A DNA stretch of 64,000 nucleotides from Moelleriella libera RCEF 2490 (Eukaryota > Ascomycota > Sordariomycetes > Hypocreales > Clavicipitaceae). How positions within the stretch are numbered: position 1 is the first letter of the stretch; each line of letters begins with the position of its first letter. The notes beneath the pieces are model-generated. The model ran no database searches. It was not told the DNA's origin and was given only the letters and a program-made list of their open reading frames with translations. The stretch is taken from positions 1,288,142 to 1,352,141 of the forward strand of contig AZGY01000002.1 of assembly GCA_001636675.1 (NCBI GenBank). The letters are read 5' to 3'. This document shows, piece after piece, positions 8,464 to 21,736 of the stretch. The translations under genes and the position numbers were made by a program.

Positions 8464-11400
8464 TACCCATCAACGCGTGCACATTCGCAACGCAAGTGGC
8501 TGCATGTGGCAATGGTCTGCGTGGGCGAACAGCTTTTTGCTGAGACGAAGCGGAATCTGCCGGCGAGGAAGCCGGGGCTCATGTCGCGGGCAAGGGTCCT
8601 CGAGGGCGTGTACTGGATATCATAACTGACACGAGTAGTGAATGTGTAGTGTTTCAGGCTGGAACGAGGCAAGCAGGCCTTTTTTCGAGGTCGAGACGCG
8701 TCTGAATCAACATTTGCGAAGCGTGATCAGATAGTCCTGAGAGCCCTGACGAGAGCGACCAAACCACAAATTATGGTCTCTTCTTGGCATGCCTACACCG
8801 CCGAATACACATCGCAGCAGCCGGGTCGCTGGCTGATCTCCTCGACGTGTTGGCCTCCCCAGGCCAGGAACGAAGACGCCTCAACTGCCTGGCGCACCGA
8901 TTCACAGCAGAGGTGCCCTGCTGCGCATTTCAGATGGTTACTAAGCAGCCCGAGGTCATCTGCCACGGAAGTGAGCCCAAAGTGAGCTCGTCACCTGACG
9001 GCCGGCCTTCCGCACTGCCAGAACAAACCGAGCTTGGTATATATTACATAACACCGGTTCTCTTTTCAAAAGAACAGGCAAGCTGGTCCTACTGGTCCGG
9101 GCGTCTCGTGGTTAAGCCGGCAGATGGTGTTCACATACAATGGTCTCCCACGAGTGAGGGCCTCGAACCTCTAGCGATGCGGAGAACCTCGACATGTCCT
9201 GCGCGTGCGCATCTCATGTTTAGAGCGTCAGAGTACCTGATGAAACTCACGCTGCCGTAGGCGCGTAGTTAGCAACTAGCTTCGGCCGTTAGCTGTATGC
9301 CTGAACATTGTCGCCAAACGTCGACGGCGCTGCGAGATGTGCAGCTCGAAAGAGTTGTCTTGTCTGGTCAATGTTGTATGCTGTATTTTTTTTTTGGTTT
9401 TTTTGTTGTCTTGGTGTTGCTCTCTACCTTCATCTTTTGTTTTTTTTTTTTGCTTCCTCCCAACAACTGCTCTGCTATCCAAAAATGTCTTGTCAGCAAG
9501 TAGAGCAGGAATAAAAGATCACTGACAGTGATGAATGGAAAATTATATGCGTCTGCATCCTCTTGCGTCGTCTCTGTACGAGCTCGGCAGGGCTGAAGTC
9601 GAGACAAGAGGACGACGTGCACCCTGGCGCGCGCCACAGTGGATCTCCAACGTCAAAAAACGCCCATGGATCGCTGCCTGCCCAGGTTTCGGCTCCACTG
9701 TCCGCAAATGAAGAATTAAGACTGCATGCCAAGCTTCTTAGCAGCCCTCTGGAGTTCGTCTCACGAAGACCAATCAATCAATCCTTGGTGGGCCGTTTTC
9801 TTTTTTCGAGTGCGGCATTCGGGCGGCGGCCGCGGCGGGTGGACGAGGAGAGAGACGTGCCCAGCGGAGGGCGGACCGTGGTCTCTTACAGACACGTCGT
9901 AAGCTTTTTCGCGATCCGGGCTCCGCGGGATCATCGTGACAGGTGTCGCCGATCGGTCAGGGTGACGAGACGCGCGTGCAACGGCGACAGTTGTTTGCCC
10001 CTCGACCGAACACAGAGGCAATCTTCCTCTGGTCAGTCAGCGCCGTGAAGCGCGCGGCCTCTCAGCTCGCTCGGCAGAGATGCCGAACGCCGCAACATCG
10101 TCGGGTGGGTGTCGTCTGCAATTGCCCCCACGAATCTGAGACGGAGCGAAGGCACTGGAGGGACCTGAGCATCGCGGGGCCGGAGATATAGTGGGATGCG
10201 GCCCCACGGATTGCCATACTACCTTGGACTTATTGGCTTGGGCAAAGTGGCTGGATGTTCATGCACGGCAAAACGGATGATGAGAGGCGAACTACATGTA
10301 GCGTAATAAGCGGGAGGCGCCCACGTGCTGGGAGGCCAGCGCGACCAGGATGATACCACGGTGGACGGGTTCGCTTTCAGATGATATTCACATACACTGC
10401 CAATCCGGCACAAGTCTCACGTCGACATCTGTGTCGCGTGAGCGATGTAGCTCGACTAAGCCGCCTCCCACCCTGTCTCCCCTTCTGCTCCGCCTCGCAA
10501 CTGCTGTGAGTCAATCAGGGGGATGGTCAGACTCTGACTGGGTGGTCAGAGCAGATTGGTCGTGGCCCGAAGCTTAAAGGCATCAACATTTGGCGACTTG
10601 TCTGACAGGCGGCAGAGGCCCCGATAAGCTCAGGTGAGGTGAGGGCCATCGAAAGCAACCCCGGAAAGCTTCCCACGGCCCCCATGCAAGTCGATCGACC
10701 GGGGAGCGGTGGACAAGCTGGGATTGCGATGATGCCCGGTCCAACAACCCTGGTGTCGTGCCAACCTGCAAATCGTGTACTGAAAGCCCCGACACGCGCT
10801 AGACGGCGCGGGATGATAGCGCGAGACAACGGAGAGGGCCATCGCCCATCGGTGACGAGTCTCGGGGCGGCGGAGGGCCCTGTTGGCCGAGTGTCTGAAG
10901 TGAATAGATCGTCGCTCGCCGTTCACAAAAAGACCTAGTATCCTTCATCAAGCAAGTACAGATGCTGTCAAGATCGGCTGCGTACTGACCTCACCGCGCT
11001 CGCAGAGTGGCTCGTTTGCCGCCACACTCCCGCTGCAGCCATATCCACTCTTTTGGCAATAATTGACGCATCGCGCTGTACGGGGACAGCTCGAGCATAT
11101 GCCTGCAAGGGTCGGGGATGGCTTACCGGTCAAATGGTGCCCGTGTACGGAGTATTTCGTCCCCAATCCTGATCTCGTTGCGACACACGGGCTCAGAGCT
11201 TCCTGCATCATCTCCCTTCCCTCACCCCGCCGCCGGGTGACGAGGTCGAAACTTCGGCGTCAGCTGCGCCCGGTCAGACGGATGGGGGGATATTGAGGGT
11301 GCTGCTCCTTGCCTGCCTGCCTGCTGCTGCTCCTTGCTTGCCTGCTGTTGCCGTTGTCAGGCTGGCGGAAAAGAAGCAGCCCTGAGGCCTCTGTCGGCGC

Positions 11401-12114
11401 TGCTTCAGGCCTAGACCCGCCGGGGCAGCTTGGCGCCAGCCCACCCGCTCAGTGGCCTGTATGCACCCACCTACAGAGGGCCAACCCACGCTGTTGATCT
11501 CTCGTCATATCGACACACCACCAGGCGGTTCGATTCCCGCCGGAGGTCATTTGCCTGCGAGGCGTTGGCAGCTCCCACGACACGTCGCCACGACCAACAG
11601 ACGGTACGGGGGCAAAATAGACGCTTCCAGGCAAGTGTAGAAGCAAGAATACGCATGGGCCAGCTGTTGTTCATCCCGTTGCGTCCAACGGACCACTTCC
11701 ACCACCAACCTTTTTCCAGTCCGATGCTGGGGTGTGGGGGGAACGACGCTTTCCTTCATGAGGCAACGAGGCGGCGCACACGCTGTGGGGCCCGCTACGC
11801 CCCAGCGCCTGCTACGATGCGATGTGTCGTCCCAGTCCTCCTGCCCTTCAGCCTACTTGGTATTTATCCAAGCCTCGCGGCTGCCAGACATCATCTCACT
11901 CACATAAGCATTTTCAACGGTCCGGCGATGGCTCACTTCCGCCGGTAATGCTAGTGTCTTTTTCTCCCGGTTTCTTTTTAATCCTTCTCAAACCGCCACC
12001 TTCATGGATTGATCGACGCGGGTAGGGCGCGTCTCCCATGCTCTCGTTCGACTTAATGCCTTCCGCTTGTGCTACCGCACCCGCCCAGCCCGACGCCAGC
12101 TCGCATCCTGCGCA
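8464..12114. other. Long intergenic region, no supported gene
   Basis: A 158-codon plus frame (8784-9260) is open but shows no domain, and opposing frames are similar in length. T-rich tracts lie at 9388-9455. The final ~700 bp, with CT-rich runs (11950-12000), is the likely promoter and 5'UTR of the zinc-cluster factor at 12115. No RNA gene identified. Confidence 0.5.
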
Positions 12115-14775
12115 ATGTCAACGGTGAAAGCTACCAAAAAAAGCGCATTTTCCTGCGAACCATGCCGCAGGCGCAAGGTACGTCCGCCACCTCGCCGGGA
12201 TCGCTGCCGCAGGAGCGGCTTGCCGTGACGGGTCTTGACCGGTGCACATGAATCGCGAGTCGTTGGCGGCTGGGCACCCGACTCGACACCGAAATCTCCC
12301 AAACTTACTCACTTCTTCTTCCTTTCCCTCCAACAGGTGAAATGCGGAGGTGAACAGCCCATGTGCCAGCGCTGCGCTGCTCGCAACGACGACTGCATTT
12401 ACAAGCTGTTGGTACATCATGTTTCCCCCTTGCCTGGGCTCTCCTGACGAATGACGTGCAGCAATCCGACACTGTCATACACGCAAAGGTTGGAGGGACG
12501 CATCAAGGAGCTCGAGAATCAAGTCGCTCAGTTATCGGAAAAGACGTCACCAGCTGCGTCGGCCATCCCGCAGTCAAGCCCTCCCCCGTCGGCGTCCCAG
12601 GAAGGAGCTTCGCAGCGTTCGCGCCGCGCCACCGACGAGAATGGCGTCTCTGGCAGCTTCAAGAGCCTCAAGATCGATGACAAGGGTAGTATCACCTATC
12701 ACGGCGCCACGAGCTTCTTCAACCTCCCTAGCGATCGCAACGGGTCTGGCTTTTCAGACCTTGCGTTCTTGAACCCTTCGTCAGACGCCGATAGTCAGCA
12801 TCGCGAGCGCCTCGTGAGCAACGCATGGCATCAGCGCGCCTTGGAGAATCTATCCGATATCCCGGTTCGTCTGCCGCCCCCATCTATGTTTCCACGGACC
12901 CGAACCGAAGGTGCCAATCTGTACCTCCTTGCTAACTAGCTGTGAACCCCAGATGCCTTTTAGCTACCTCTTGAATGTTCACTGGTGTTGGATACAACCT
13001 CTATTCAATTTCATCTATCGGCCTGTCTTCACTCGTATGTAATCACCTGAAGTTTGCCGTTTTCGGCAATCGGTTCAAGACAGATTGAAATTTTCTCGTC
13101 ACCGAATGATCCCGGGCTAAAACCGAGTAGGCGATATGCAGACAATGGGACCGTACTATTCTCACACTCTGCTCAACGCTGTAATCTCTCACTCAATTCG
13201 ATGGGGACGCAGCGACCCAGCCACAAGGAAGCTGCTCGACGAATCCTATCAAGGAGGCACCGTGTTCGGGAAACACGCTCGGAATATGTTATTCCAGGAG
13301 CTCAGCGCTGGAGTGTGCACCATCCCCACCATACAGACTTTGTTGCTTCTCAGCGCGCAGGAGTGCAGCCTTGGCAATACCACGCAGGCTTGGACCTACA
13401 GTGGTATCGCGTTCCGCCTGATAGACCATCTCGGCATCTGCCTAGATAGCCAGCGTTTTCCGGGTTCCGTGCCTCTCAGCGACGAGGAGTTGGAAATACG
13501 ACGGCGCATCTACTGGGGCTGCTATTTTTGGGACAAATTGATATGTCTCTACCTCGGACGGTCTCCATCTCTACGGCACACTCAGGTCTCGCCGTCCCAA
13601 ATCATGTGTTCGTGTCCCTACATCAAATGTTGACTCGCCAGTCACGGCTAATCATGGGTCTTCTTTTTTCTTTTTCATTAGTTGATGATTCCGCCGAGGA
13701 TGATCTTTGGGTCCCATTCGGCATACCCCAAACAGACGTAGCGTGGAAATATCCACCAACAACGGCACGTTCCGCTTCCTGCTTCATGAGCATGTGTCGT
13801 CTTTCCGTCATTTTCAACGAAATTCTCATTCACATGTACGACCCTCTAGCACAGAACACCGACGTGGAGATTCAGGAATGCGTCGACTCACAGGAGCCTC
13901 GTTTGCGGGACTGGTGGGATCAGCTGGCTCTCCATCTCAAGATCGACCCGATTTCGCTGCCAACCGTGGCTCCACCTTCGCACATTGTAACCTTGAAGTA
14001 AGGCCGACATGCAAACCATCGAAGATGGCCGGCTAACATTGTCATCAGTTGCCTCTACCACGCGTTCAAGATCCTGCTCCACAGACCCATGCTGACAGGC
14101 CGAGGTCGACGGGAGACCAACGAAACCTCCCCCTTCCAACGCCACCTGGTCGAGAGCGTGACATCGGCCACCTCCATCATTGCGATATTCGACTTGTTTT
14201 GCCGCACCTTTACCATGAACTATTGCGTCCTGTCTCTCGCCTACTGCGTGTACATCGCCTCCTCTATATTTTTGCTCCAGGTTCAGGCTGCCCCGGACGA
14301 CCACCAAGCCATGCGCAAGCTCACGTATTGTATACAATGCTTGCAGCAGGTCAGACAAATAAGCCCCAGTAGGTCTTGCATTACCCCTCCCCCACCCGCA
14401 TCGCTGGGACTCGGATTGGGCTTGAGTAGCGATGACTGATCATTGACACGTAACGAACAAGTTATTGGCTCCGCGTTGAACAACATCGACAAGGAGTTGA
14501 CTGCCCTTGGCATACCGAGGGGTAAGTCCCCAGAGGACGCCCTACGGATAATACAAACTTCACCAGTAGCCGGACGTAATACATCCCCGACCGGCTCCAC
14601 GTATCAGACCTCTTCGGAAGCGGGTCGAGTGCCTCATGAGATTTCGCATCCAATCTTCCAGCCCTCCTTGAGCCAAAATTTTGGTCCCGACGTTATGTCG
14701 ATGGAACCAAGAGCGATTGAAACAATGTCGACTTTGGAGCCTCTCAGCATTCGAGTCGGTTCGTATCACGGCTAA
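12115..14775 (+). CDS. Zn2Cys6 transcription factor, NIT-4/NirA-like
   Basis: Eight exons fit one phase to 696 residues: 12115-12177, 12337-12407, 12462-12920, 12964-13034, 13131-13607, 13682-13997, 14049-14368 and 14462-14775. The fungal binuclear zinc cluster lies at the extreme N-terminus (CEPCRRRKVKC, then CQRCAARNDDC; spacing CX2CX6CX6CX2CX6C), split by the first intron. It is followed by a coiled-coil linker (LEGRIKELENQVAQL). The middle homology region includes 'HWCWIQPLFNFIYRP' and 'RRRIYWGCYFWDKL', both typical of the fungal_trans domain in NIT-4-type regulators. It is a nuclear DNA-binding regulator; its target pathway is unproven, and nitrate control should not be assumed from similarity alone. 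The third intron is short (43 bp) and its borders are my least certain. The next gene on the same strand is a permease, a plausible target. Confidence 0.85.
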
Positions 14776-15009
14776 GGAAATCAAGATTATCTCGCAAAAT
14801 GAGATGCCCTAGTCACTAAACGTTATCCTGGCCACCTCCCTGCGGCAACTCGCTGTTGCGGTCAGGTCTTCGTAATGTGCAGAGCGTGTGACATGAATCT
14901 CAAATAAAAATTGATACAGCGCCTGTAACGAGCAGCATTCTGTCGGTGGAGATTGACAAACTCTAACTTTCGCACGATGCTTTTGCATTCAGGAACTTGC
15001 CGATGGCGA

Positions 15010-15246
15010 TCAGCAGACGGCCCAGGAGTGCTCATTGCGGGGCGCCCCAACAAGTGCGCCGTTGAATTGTATACTTGTAATATCAAGCCTCACATTCATG
15101 TAGAGAAACCCTGTGACGGGTACGACCACCGCCATCAGCCCCAACCAGAGTACGAATCTTGAATAGACCCGATGCGCCCATGACACGTTGCTTTTCGTCC
15201 TGAGGCTCACCGTGTCACGATGTGCTCCTCGCTTTTCGCCATCCAT
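15010..15246 (-). CDS. Small single-pass membrane protein candidate
   Basis: A 78-codon frame beginning MDGEKRGAHRDTV on the minus strand. It has a charged N-terminus, then one hydrophobic stretch (FVLWLGLMAVVVPVTGFLY, about residues 31-49), then a short tail (NVRLDITSIQFNG). The topology looks sensible, but there is no recognised family and the frame could be a first exon or a chance ORF. It lies between the zinc-cluster gene and the MFS gene. Confidence 0.3.
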   Translation of the reverse strand: MDGEKRGAHRDTVSLRTKSNVSWAHRVYSRFVLWLGLMAVVVPVTGFLYMNVRLDITSIQFNGALVGAPRNEHSWAVC

Positions 15247-16400
15247 CCAACGTCATAAAATGGCGCAACTCCTTCATGCCCCCCCACGGCTCGGTTAACT
15301 TCCGCCGAGAAGGAAGGCGCGATACAGCGCAGGGTCCAATCCAATGCACTCACCCGGGCAAGACCTCGGTGATCTGGGCTCAGGGTTCATTCCCTACATA
15401 ATTGGCGCGAATCCCACCCGCACCGGCCAGACAATCCCCTCTGCAAATTATTCTGCGTTTGCCAATGTCCGGCAAAAGAACTGCAAAAGAACTGCACTTT
15501 GAGATATGCTCTTTTCCCCCCTCCGTCCAGTCCAAGCATCGCAGACTCGTCGCGCCGATCAGCACTGTATGGAGCATTTCGATGCGAAGGGCTGCGGCCA
15601 CTTGTGGCGCTCCCGCTCAACGAGGCCGAGGCCCTTGGGAAATACGGACAAACAGGCAGACAAATCGACTGGGTGGTCAGTGTGACAATGGCTTGCGGAC
15701 TAGCCGGGGCTGAGCCGTGATTACTGGCTGTCCGCCTCGGCCCTCTGAGCTGGCTTTGGCTTGTCCGACTCCAAAGCGATGCGGGCGGGACAAGTGCGAC
15801 CCGAGTGAGGAATCTGATCCTTGGAAGGATGAAGGATGGATCGACGAAAGGGCCGGATAAGCGGCGCATGAGACGGGATGAAACGAGCGCTGAAGAAGGC
15901 GCAACGACTGGCCACCATCAAAACATCACACAACCAACAAGAAGGGAAAGTTCAGCCCCACCCGGATCCTGTCAGCCGTCCTGCGAACCGCCATGCCATG
16001 CCATGCCTAGACGGGCAAGGTCACCGCTAGCCTACGTTCAGCTGGTGGGATAAAGGTCCGAATTATCTGCGAGCGCGAATAGGCAGCTCGTTCTTTCCGG
16101 TTTTCCGTTGAATCAGGTGGCAGAAGGTCGACCGTGCTGCAATTAAATCAGGACTCGGATCGCACTCGTCGCCCTGCGCGTCTTGGGCCGATCGTTGGTT
16201 CTGTGTCTTTTTGTTTTCGTTTCTTTTGCGAAAGCCTCCGCCGCCGTCATCAGCCGACACTCGCCCCGCCGATGGTACTGTGAAGTCGTTTGTTATCTGC
16301 TGCACCTGCGCGAGGACGAGCTGGAGAGCATCAATGATATCAAATCGAAGCAGAGACGACTTGGACGGCGCACGCTGCGCTTCTTCACCGGGCAGCGAGC
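15247..16400. other. Intergenic region upstream of the MFS gene
   Basis: No gene supported. A 160-codon minus frame (15387-15869) is compositionally odd and judged spurious. The last few hundred bases should contain the promoter of the permease starting at 16401. I see no clear operator. Confidence 0.45.
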
Positions 16401-18136
16401 ATGCCGTCATTCTCACCGCCGAATTGGTTTTACACCTTCACCGTCATCGTCATAGCCTGCGGATCAATACCCAAAGGTGGGATCCGGCTGTCGTTCCGCC
16501 GTGGCAGTGTTATGGCTCTCCAGGACCGAAACTCGCTGACATGAGGATGATCTAGGCTACGATGAGGGCGGTTTTGCTTCGGCATCCGGGCTCCGATCCT
16601 TCATGGAAGACTTTGGTCTGGTTCGTGGTCGCTGGACAAACGATCCGTCACAGCTGGCCAACCGTCGGGCTACCGTCTCATCGCTAGGCGTTCTGGGTGC
16701 TGCCATTGGGGCGGGCACGGCTATATACGTTACCGACGTAGTTGGCCGCCTCCGGACATGGCAGATTTTTGCGTTGCTTTGGATGACTGGCTTCTTCACC
16801 GTCACATTTGCTTCAGGCAACATTGGATTGCTGTTGTTTGCGAGAATCTGGGGTGGTGTCGGCGCAGGTGGCCTGACAGTAGTTGCGCCTCTTTTTCTTT
16901 CCGAGATTGCAAAGGCAAAAAACAGAGGGATGATTGTTTCGGTCTATATGGTCATCCTGCTCACAGTTTTGATGTGTGGTAAGATGTCTGGTCTCGTCTC
17001 TCATCACGATGTGGATGCTAATCACCAAGGAAGGCTTCTTTATCGGATACGCAGCGCGCAAAACGATGAGTCCAAATCGAGAGCAGTACCGTGTTGTACT
17101 GGCTGTACCCCAAATCCCAGTTGGCATTTGTCTCATCTGTTCCATGTTTTTGTATGACACGCCACGTTGGCTTGCTTCCAAAAATCGGTACGAGGAGGCC
17201 CTTCTCGTGTTGGCCAAGTTGCGTAACACGACGATCGAGGATGCGGAGGTTCAGCGCGAGTTCCATGAAATACAGCAGGAGGTCATCAGCAAAGACCTTG
17301 CGCTCGCCAACACATCGATTTGGACCATTATGAAAGAGGTGGCCACCACGCCGACGTATCGCAGTCGATTCTTGCTGGGCCTTGCTATGCAGACCTTTGC
17401 GCAGTGGAGCGGAGGCAACGGCATCACGTACTACATCCCAGAAATTTTTCGACTTGCCGGCATCACCAGCAATCGCGCCTTGATCAACGCCGGCGGGTAC
17501 GGCGCCACCAAGCTTGTCTTCACCATGGTTTTCATGTGGGGGCTCATTGATTACTTTGGTCGTCGGCGATGCTTCCTCACGGGTTTGGGCCTCCAGTGCG
17601 CCACCCACGTGTACATGGCGATTTACATGGCGCTCTGGCGCCGCTCATCCAACCAAGCCGCTTCAGGAGCCGCCATCGCTTCTGTCTTCATCTACGCCAT
17701 TGGCTGGTCCATTGGCCTCTGCACCGTCCAGTATCTCTACGGGACCGAGATACTGCCAACACGCATTCGGAGTGTCTGCTACTCGGTCAACATGATGGTT
17801 CACTGGCTGTTCCAGTACGCCGTCGTGCGCACCACGCCGCAAATGTTTCGCAACCTAGACGTATGGGGTGCCTACGTCTTTTGGGCACTCGTCTGCTTCG
17901 TCGGACTTTTCGTGCTCGGTGCGTGGGCCCCTGAGACGAAGGGGGTGCCCCTGGAGAGAATGGGCGAGCTTTTTGACGGGCCCTGGTACAAGTGTTGGAA
18001 GGCGAAAATCGATGCAAGCAACGACGCGGAATCGTTGCATGCACCTCGGGCAGCGGAGGACCCAATCCATGGATCTTCCGGGCGACAGCACAGCGACCGT
18101 GTCTTTGAACAACCGAACAAAACCAACGGAAGTTGA
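16401..18136 (+). CDS. MFS sugar/quinate-type permease
   Basis: Three exons (16401-16476, 16556-16978, 17034-18136) give 533 residues. The first intron has branch CGCTGACATG and the second a GTAAGA donor. The protein starts MPSFSPPNWFYTF and continues with GYDEGGF, the sugar-porter 'GYD' loop after helix 1. Other sugar-porter marks are 'DVVGRLRTWQ' (motif after TM2), 'PRWLASKNRYEEALLVLAKLR' after TM6, 'QWSGGNGITYYIPEIF' in TM7, 'DYFGRRR' after TM8 and 'APETKGVPLERM' after TM12. About 12 transmembrane helices are expected in the plasma membrane. The family is proton-coupled sugar porters; the NGITYYIPEIF form resembles fungal quinate permeases, but substrate assignment is inference. It faces another permease tail-to-tail. 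Confidence 0.9.
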
Positions 18137-18756
18137 GAAACGAGACCAAATTCAATTGGTTCCTTTTTCTTTTAGAAAAAACTCTTCTGCGAAGAGAAAT
18201 TCTGGAATGCACAGCTAGGAGGAGTATATAGATTTAGCGACTTCATACGACGACATGCCACTGACCATCCATGGTTTTCCTAGTATCCCTTCTCCCGTTG
18301 CTCTTTGTGAAGTCGGACATCTTGTCCGGCAGTAATGATTATGTCAGCGCAGCGGGGTCTATGCCAGTTTCACGGCACTATTGGCATTGCGAGGACATAG
18401 TGGTGCGCGCTATAAGCAGGATGGGAACAGTTTTGTCCAATACTTTGACGTGTAAATCACAACCATCTCTGCTCGTGCGTCTCCGCATCGCTGGGGAATT
18501 ACCTCACACTTATCCAATCGATTCCGCATTCTTACTTAGCCGAGCTGCATGCGGTACGAGTGGGTAAGAAACGCACGGGAAAATTTGACAGCTCATGCAT
18601 AAGACACAGATACTATCCCCTACAATAGCCGGATCCCACTGTGACCACTGCGTGCCACTGCGTTGGGGGAGGGGGGTTAAACAGGTCGAGGATTGGTTGC
18701 TCATTGTTCCCACCTGCACCTGCGCGTGAACGCAGCCACACAGTCCTGTCCCACCC
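18137..18756. other. Convergent 3' intergenic region
   Basis: Lies between the 3' ends of the two MFS genes and should hold both 3'UTRs. A 98-codon plus frame at 18271-18567 has no support. Nothing else seen. Confidence 0.5.
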
Positions 18757-20383
18757 CTAGTACGACTCTATTCTATGGGAGCCCATTCTTCGCGGCGGCA
18801 CCTTGGCCTGGAACATGCTATCAATCTCATCAAACGTGCGACCCTTGAGCTCCGGGACGTAGAAGTAGCTCCAGATCGCAGCCACGGTGGCCAGCCCGCC
18901 AAAGATGAAGCCGACTTTGCCCCTCAAATTGGCTTCATCTGGATTGATCATATAAGGAATGGATATGTTGAAAATGATGCCCATGACGGCCTGAGTGGCG
19001 GTTGCCAAGGCCATGGTCGGCGCTCGCAGACACATGCTGCTGGTCTCGCCAAGGATGGCAAAGGCCATGGCGCCGAGCGAGGCGAGATAAAAAAAGGCAT
19101 ACACGACGGTCAGCGCCGCCTGGACCCATGCGGCGGCTCCCGTCTGCACAACGTCGAGAATGCCAATGAGGAGCAAGATGACCGTCATGGAGACCAGCCC
19201 GCCTACAAAGACACGGCGACGACCCAGCGAATTGATGACAAACCAGCTGCAGACGTTGCCCAAGACGCCGCACGCTGTGACACCGACACCCATGTCAAAA
19301 CTCTTGTCGGAAGAGAGGCCCGCAAGCTGAAAGAAGTAAGTCGAGTACCCCAGGACGAAGATGATGCCGACAAAGTGCTGACATGCAAAGATGCCCATGC
19401 TGATGAAGCTCCGGATTCGGTCCGTCCCTTTGAAGCATTGTACGATGGACCTCTGCCGTGACTTGGCAGCCTCTTCCTCTGCGATGGTCGCTTCGAGAGT
19501 GGCGAGCTTCGCGTCGATGTTGACACGGGACCCGTAAAGCTTTTGCAACGACTTTCTAGCTTCTTGGCGCTTGCCCACGCGGGCAAGGAACCAGGGCGTC
19601 TCGGGGGCAAAGGGCAGACCACACAGAAGGAAAGCACAAAAGAACAGTTGGATGGCAAATGGTGCGCGATATGACCATCGCGATGTCCCTTCTCCAAAAC
19701 CCTTGATCGCGGCGTTCGAGAGAAGCTGGCCGGATGCGATGCCGAACTGCACGCCTGCGGTGGAAATACCCCGAAAAACGACCGGAGCGCATTCGGACGT
19801 CGCGAGAGGCGCCATCGTCAGGTGGAAGCCAAGTCCGACCCCGAGGATGAGCTTGGAAATGACAAAGGCTTCCCGCGTGGTGGCAAAGACCTCACCAAAA
19901 ATGCCGCCAGTCGCAATGACGACGCCAAAGAAGAGAGACCATTTGCGGCCAACCTTGTCGGCCATCCAGGAACAGACAAAGCCACCGAAAAACTGGCCGA
20001 CAGAGGACACGGTGTTGAAGGCAGCCTGCCAGTCAGCAGGCAGGACAGCCGCGCCGTTGTACATGTATCCGAAGTCACGGCGGAAAGACGCCACCGAGAG
20101 CATCCCACCATTGACCTGAGCATCGAAGCCCCTGGAGCAATACGTCAATTGTCGGCTAATTGAAAAAGTCGCGTTGCATCTCGGAACAAGCTCACCAGCC
20201 GACAGCCGCCATTGACCAGTAAAATGACCACCAGACGAGTGCTGGATGACGCGTCAACACTTCTCTCACGGTGAGTTCGTGCTCGAGTTGATGATCAATT
20301 CGCACAGCCTGGTGCTTGAGGTTGATCTCATCCACACAAGGCACCTGAACCTCGACATGACTGGTCTCGATTTTGGAAGCCAT
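18757..20383 (-). CDS. MFS permease, alpha-glucoside (maltose) type
   Basis: Two exons on the minus strand, 20383-20196 and 20131-18757, joined in phase (GGCTG/gtgag ... ccag/GGGC), give 520 residues. The cytosolic N-terminus contains 'HELTVREVLTRHPALVWWSF', characteristic of fungal alpha-glucoside transporters. It is followed by GFDAQVNG (helix 1 loop), 'DKVGRKWSLFFG' (TM2-3 loop), 'PETPWFLARVGKRQEARKSL' (after TM6), 'NSLGRRRVF' (TM8-9 loop) and a C-terminal 'PELKGRTFDEID'. It acts in the plasma membrane, importing di- or monosaccharides with protons; the exact sugar is unknown. It is divergently arranged with the zinc-cluster gene at 22029, which makes that factor a candidate local regulator. 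Confidence 0.9.
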
Positions 20384-21693
20384 AGCAAGACGGTAAAGTC
20401 CCGATCAGAGCCGCTCGAATAGACCAAGCTGTGAGGAAAAAGAAGACGAGGAATGGGCAGGATGTGAAGCGACCATACAAGATGAGAACATCGAGAGCCA
20501 AGTTGTCAGCTTGCGGGTGTTCGCCGAGCTCTACATCACTGTAAACCAGAGGCCATTGCAACGTCAAAGCAGGAATTGGGCGAGAGCCCATTCGTTATAA
20601 CTCGTTTAGAACAGAGAAGCTGGTCCCATGAAAGTCCTCGTGGCGGTTTGACTCCAGTCAGAAACCTTGCGTCTTGTGTGGAAGGACGGTGTTATGCAGG
20701 CTGCATTTTTTTCGGTCCGAATTGACAAATATATTACATGCAGCCAAGGAAGAAAATAACCTCATGGGCTCGTCCGCCTTGTGAGAGATGGGAAAATCCG
20801 GGGTTGAAAAGACAAGGTTCTCAAGCCACTCGGACCAACAGCGGTGGCGAAACTCCCCGGCGGCTGGTCTAAACGGTCCCAGACAGAGTGAGCCAGCATG
20901 CTTGAGAGACGCTGTGTCTATACAAATTCCTTTGGGCAGGCTCCAGGCCAAGGTCAATACCGTAGGAGAGGGGGAATGAGGCCGTGGGCGACTGAGGCGC
21001 CGCGCCGTGGGCACGGGTTCACGACAGATCTCACAATCAGACTGCCAGCGCAACGGCGCCAATGACCGCTAGCTCATCTTCATCACTTCAAGATTTCGTT
21101 TTTGGAGAAGGAAGGCCGAGTTGGATTCCTTGTGATTGCCACTGGGTATGTGCGGCTCGGGAAGTTGCTCGGCAGCGAGGCCATCTCGTAGCGCCAGCAG
21201 CGAATGGTAGAGGTCCGGGTCAAGGTGGTGAATGAGCACGGCGACGGGGCCATGATCACGAGACAAGGGATTGCAGATTTGGGGTCGGCGCTGCGGGATC
21301 TTTACGGACATTTAATGAGCTGAGATGACGATGTTTGTAACAACAGACGGGGCTAAGAAGGGGCTAAGAGAAGGCAAGTGCAACCCACCGTGCGGCCTGC
21401 CACGTCCAGATGCAGACGCAGCAGCAGGAGAAGTCGTCCCATGGCGATCGGCGCTTCCCCCCTCCCCAACGTGTGACACGTCCTGTTCTCTTGACAGCCC
21501 AACATCGCACAAGCCCCCGTCACCCGAACCCGTAGAAAAGAAGGGGGAAAGAGGAAAAAAGGGTAGTGCCGCATTGCAGAAAATTTGGAGAAATGTCCAC
21601 ATGCTTCTCGCCTCAGCCCCAGCCGAAGATGCAAAGGCCCGTTTTCGCTCCCGTCGGTTTGTCATGGCCTTGTCCCCAAATTTGCTCCGGGAG

Positions 21694-21736
<43 letters not shown>

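Noticed and set aside
11528..11550. GGCGGTTCGATTCCCGCC, resembling a tRNA T-arm
   Set aside because: The stem pairs only with a bulge and there is no D-arm, anticodon arm or acceptor stem within 75 bases upstream.
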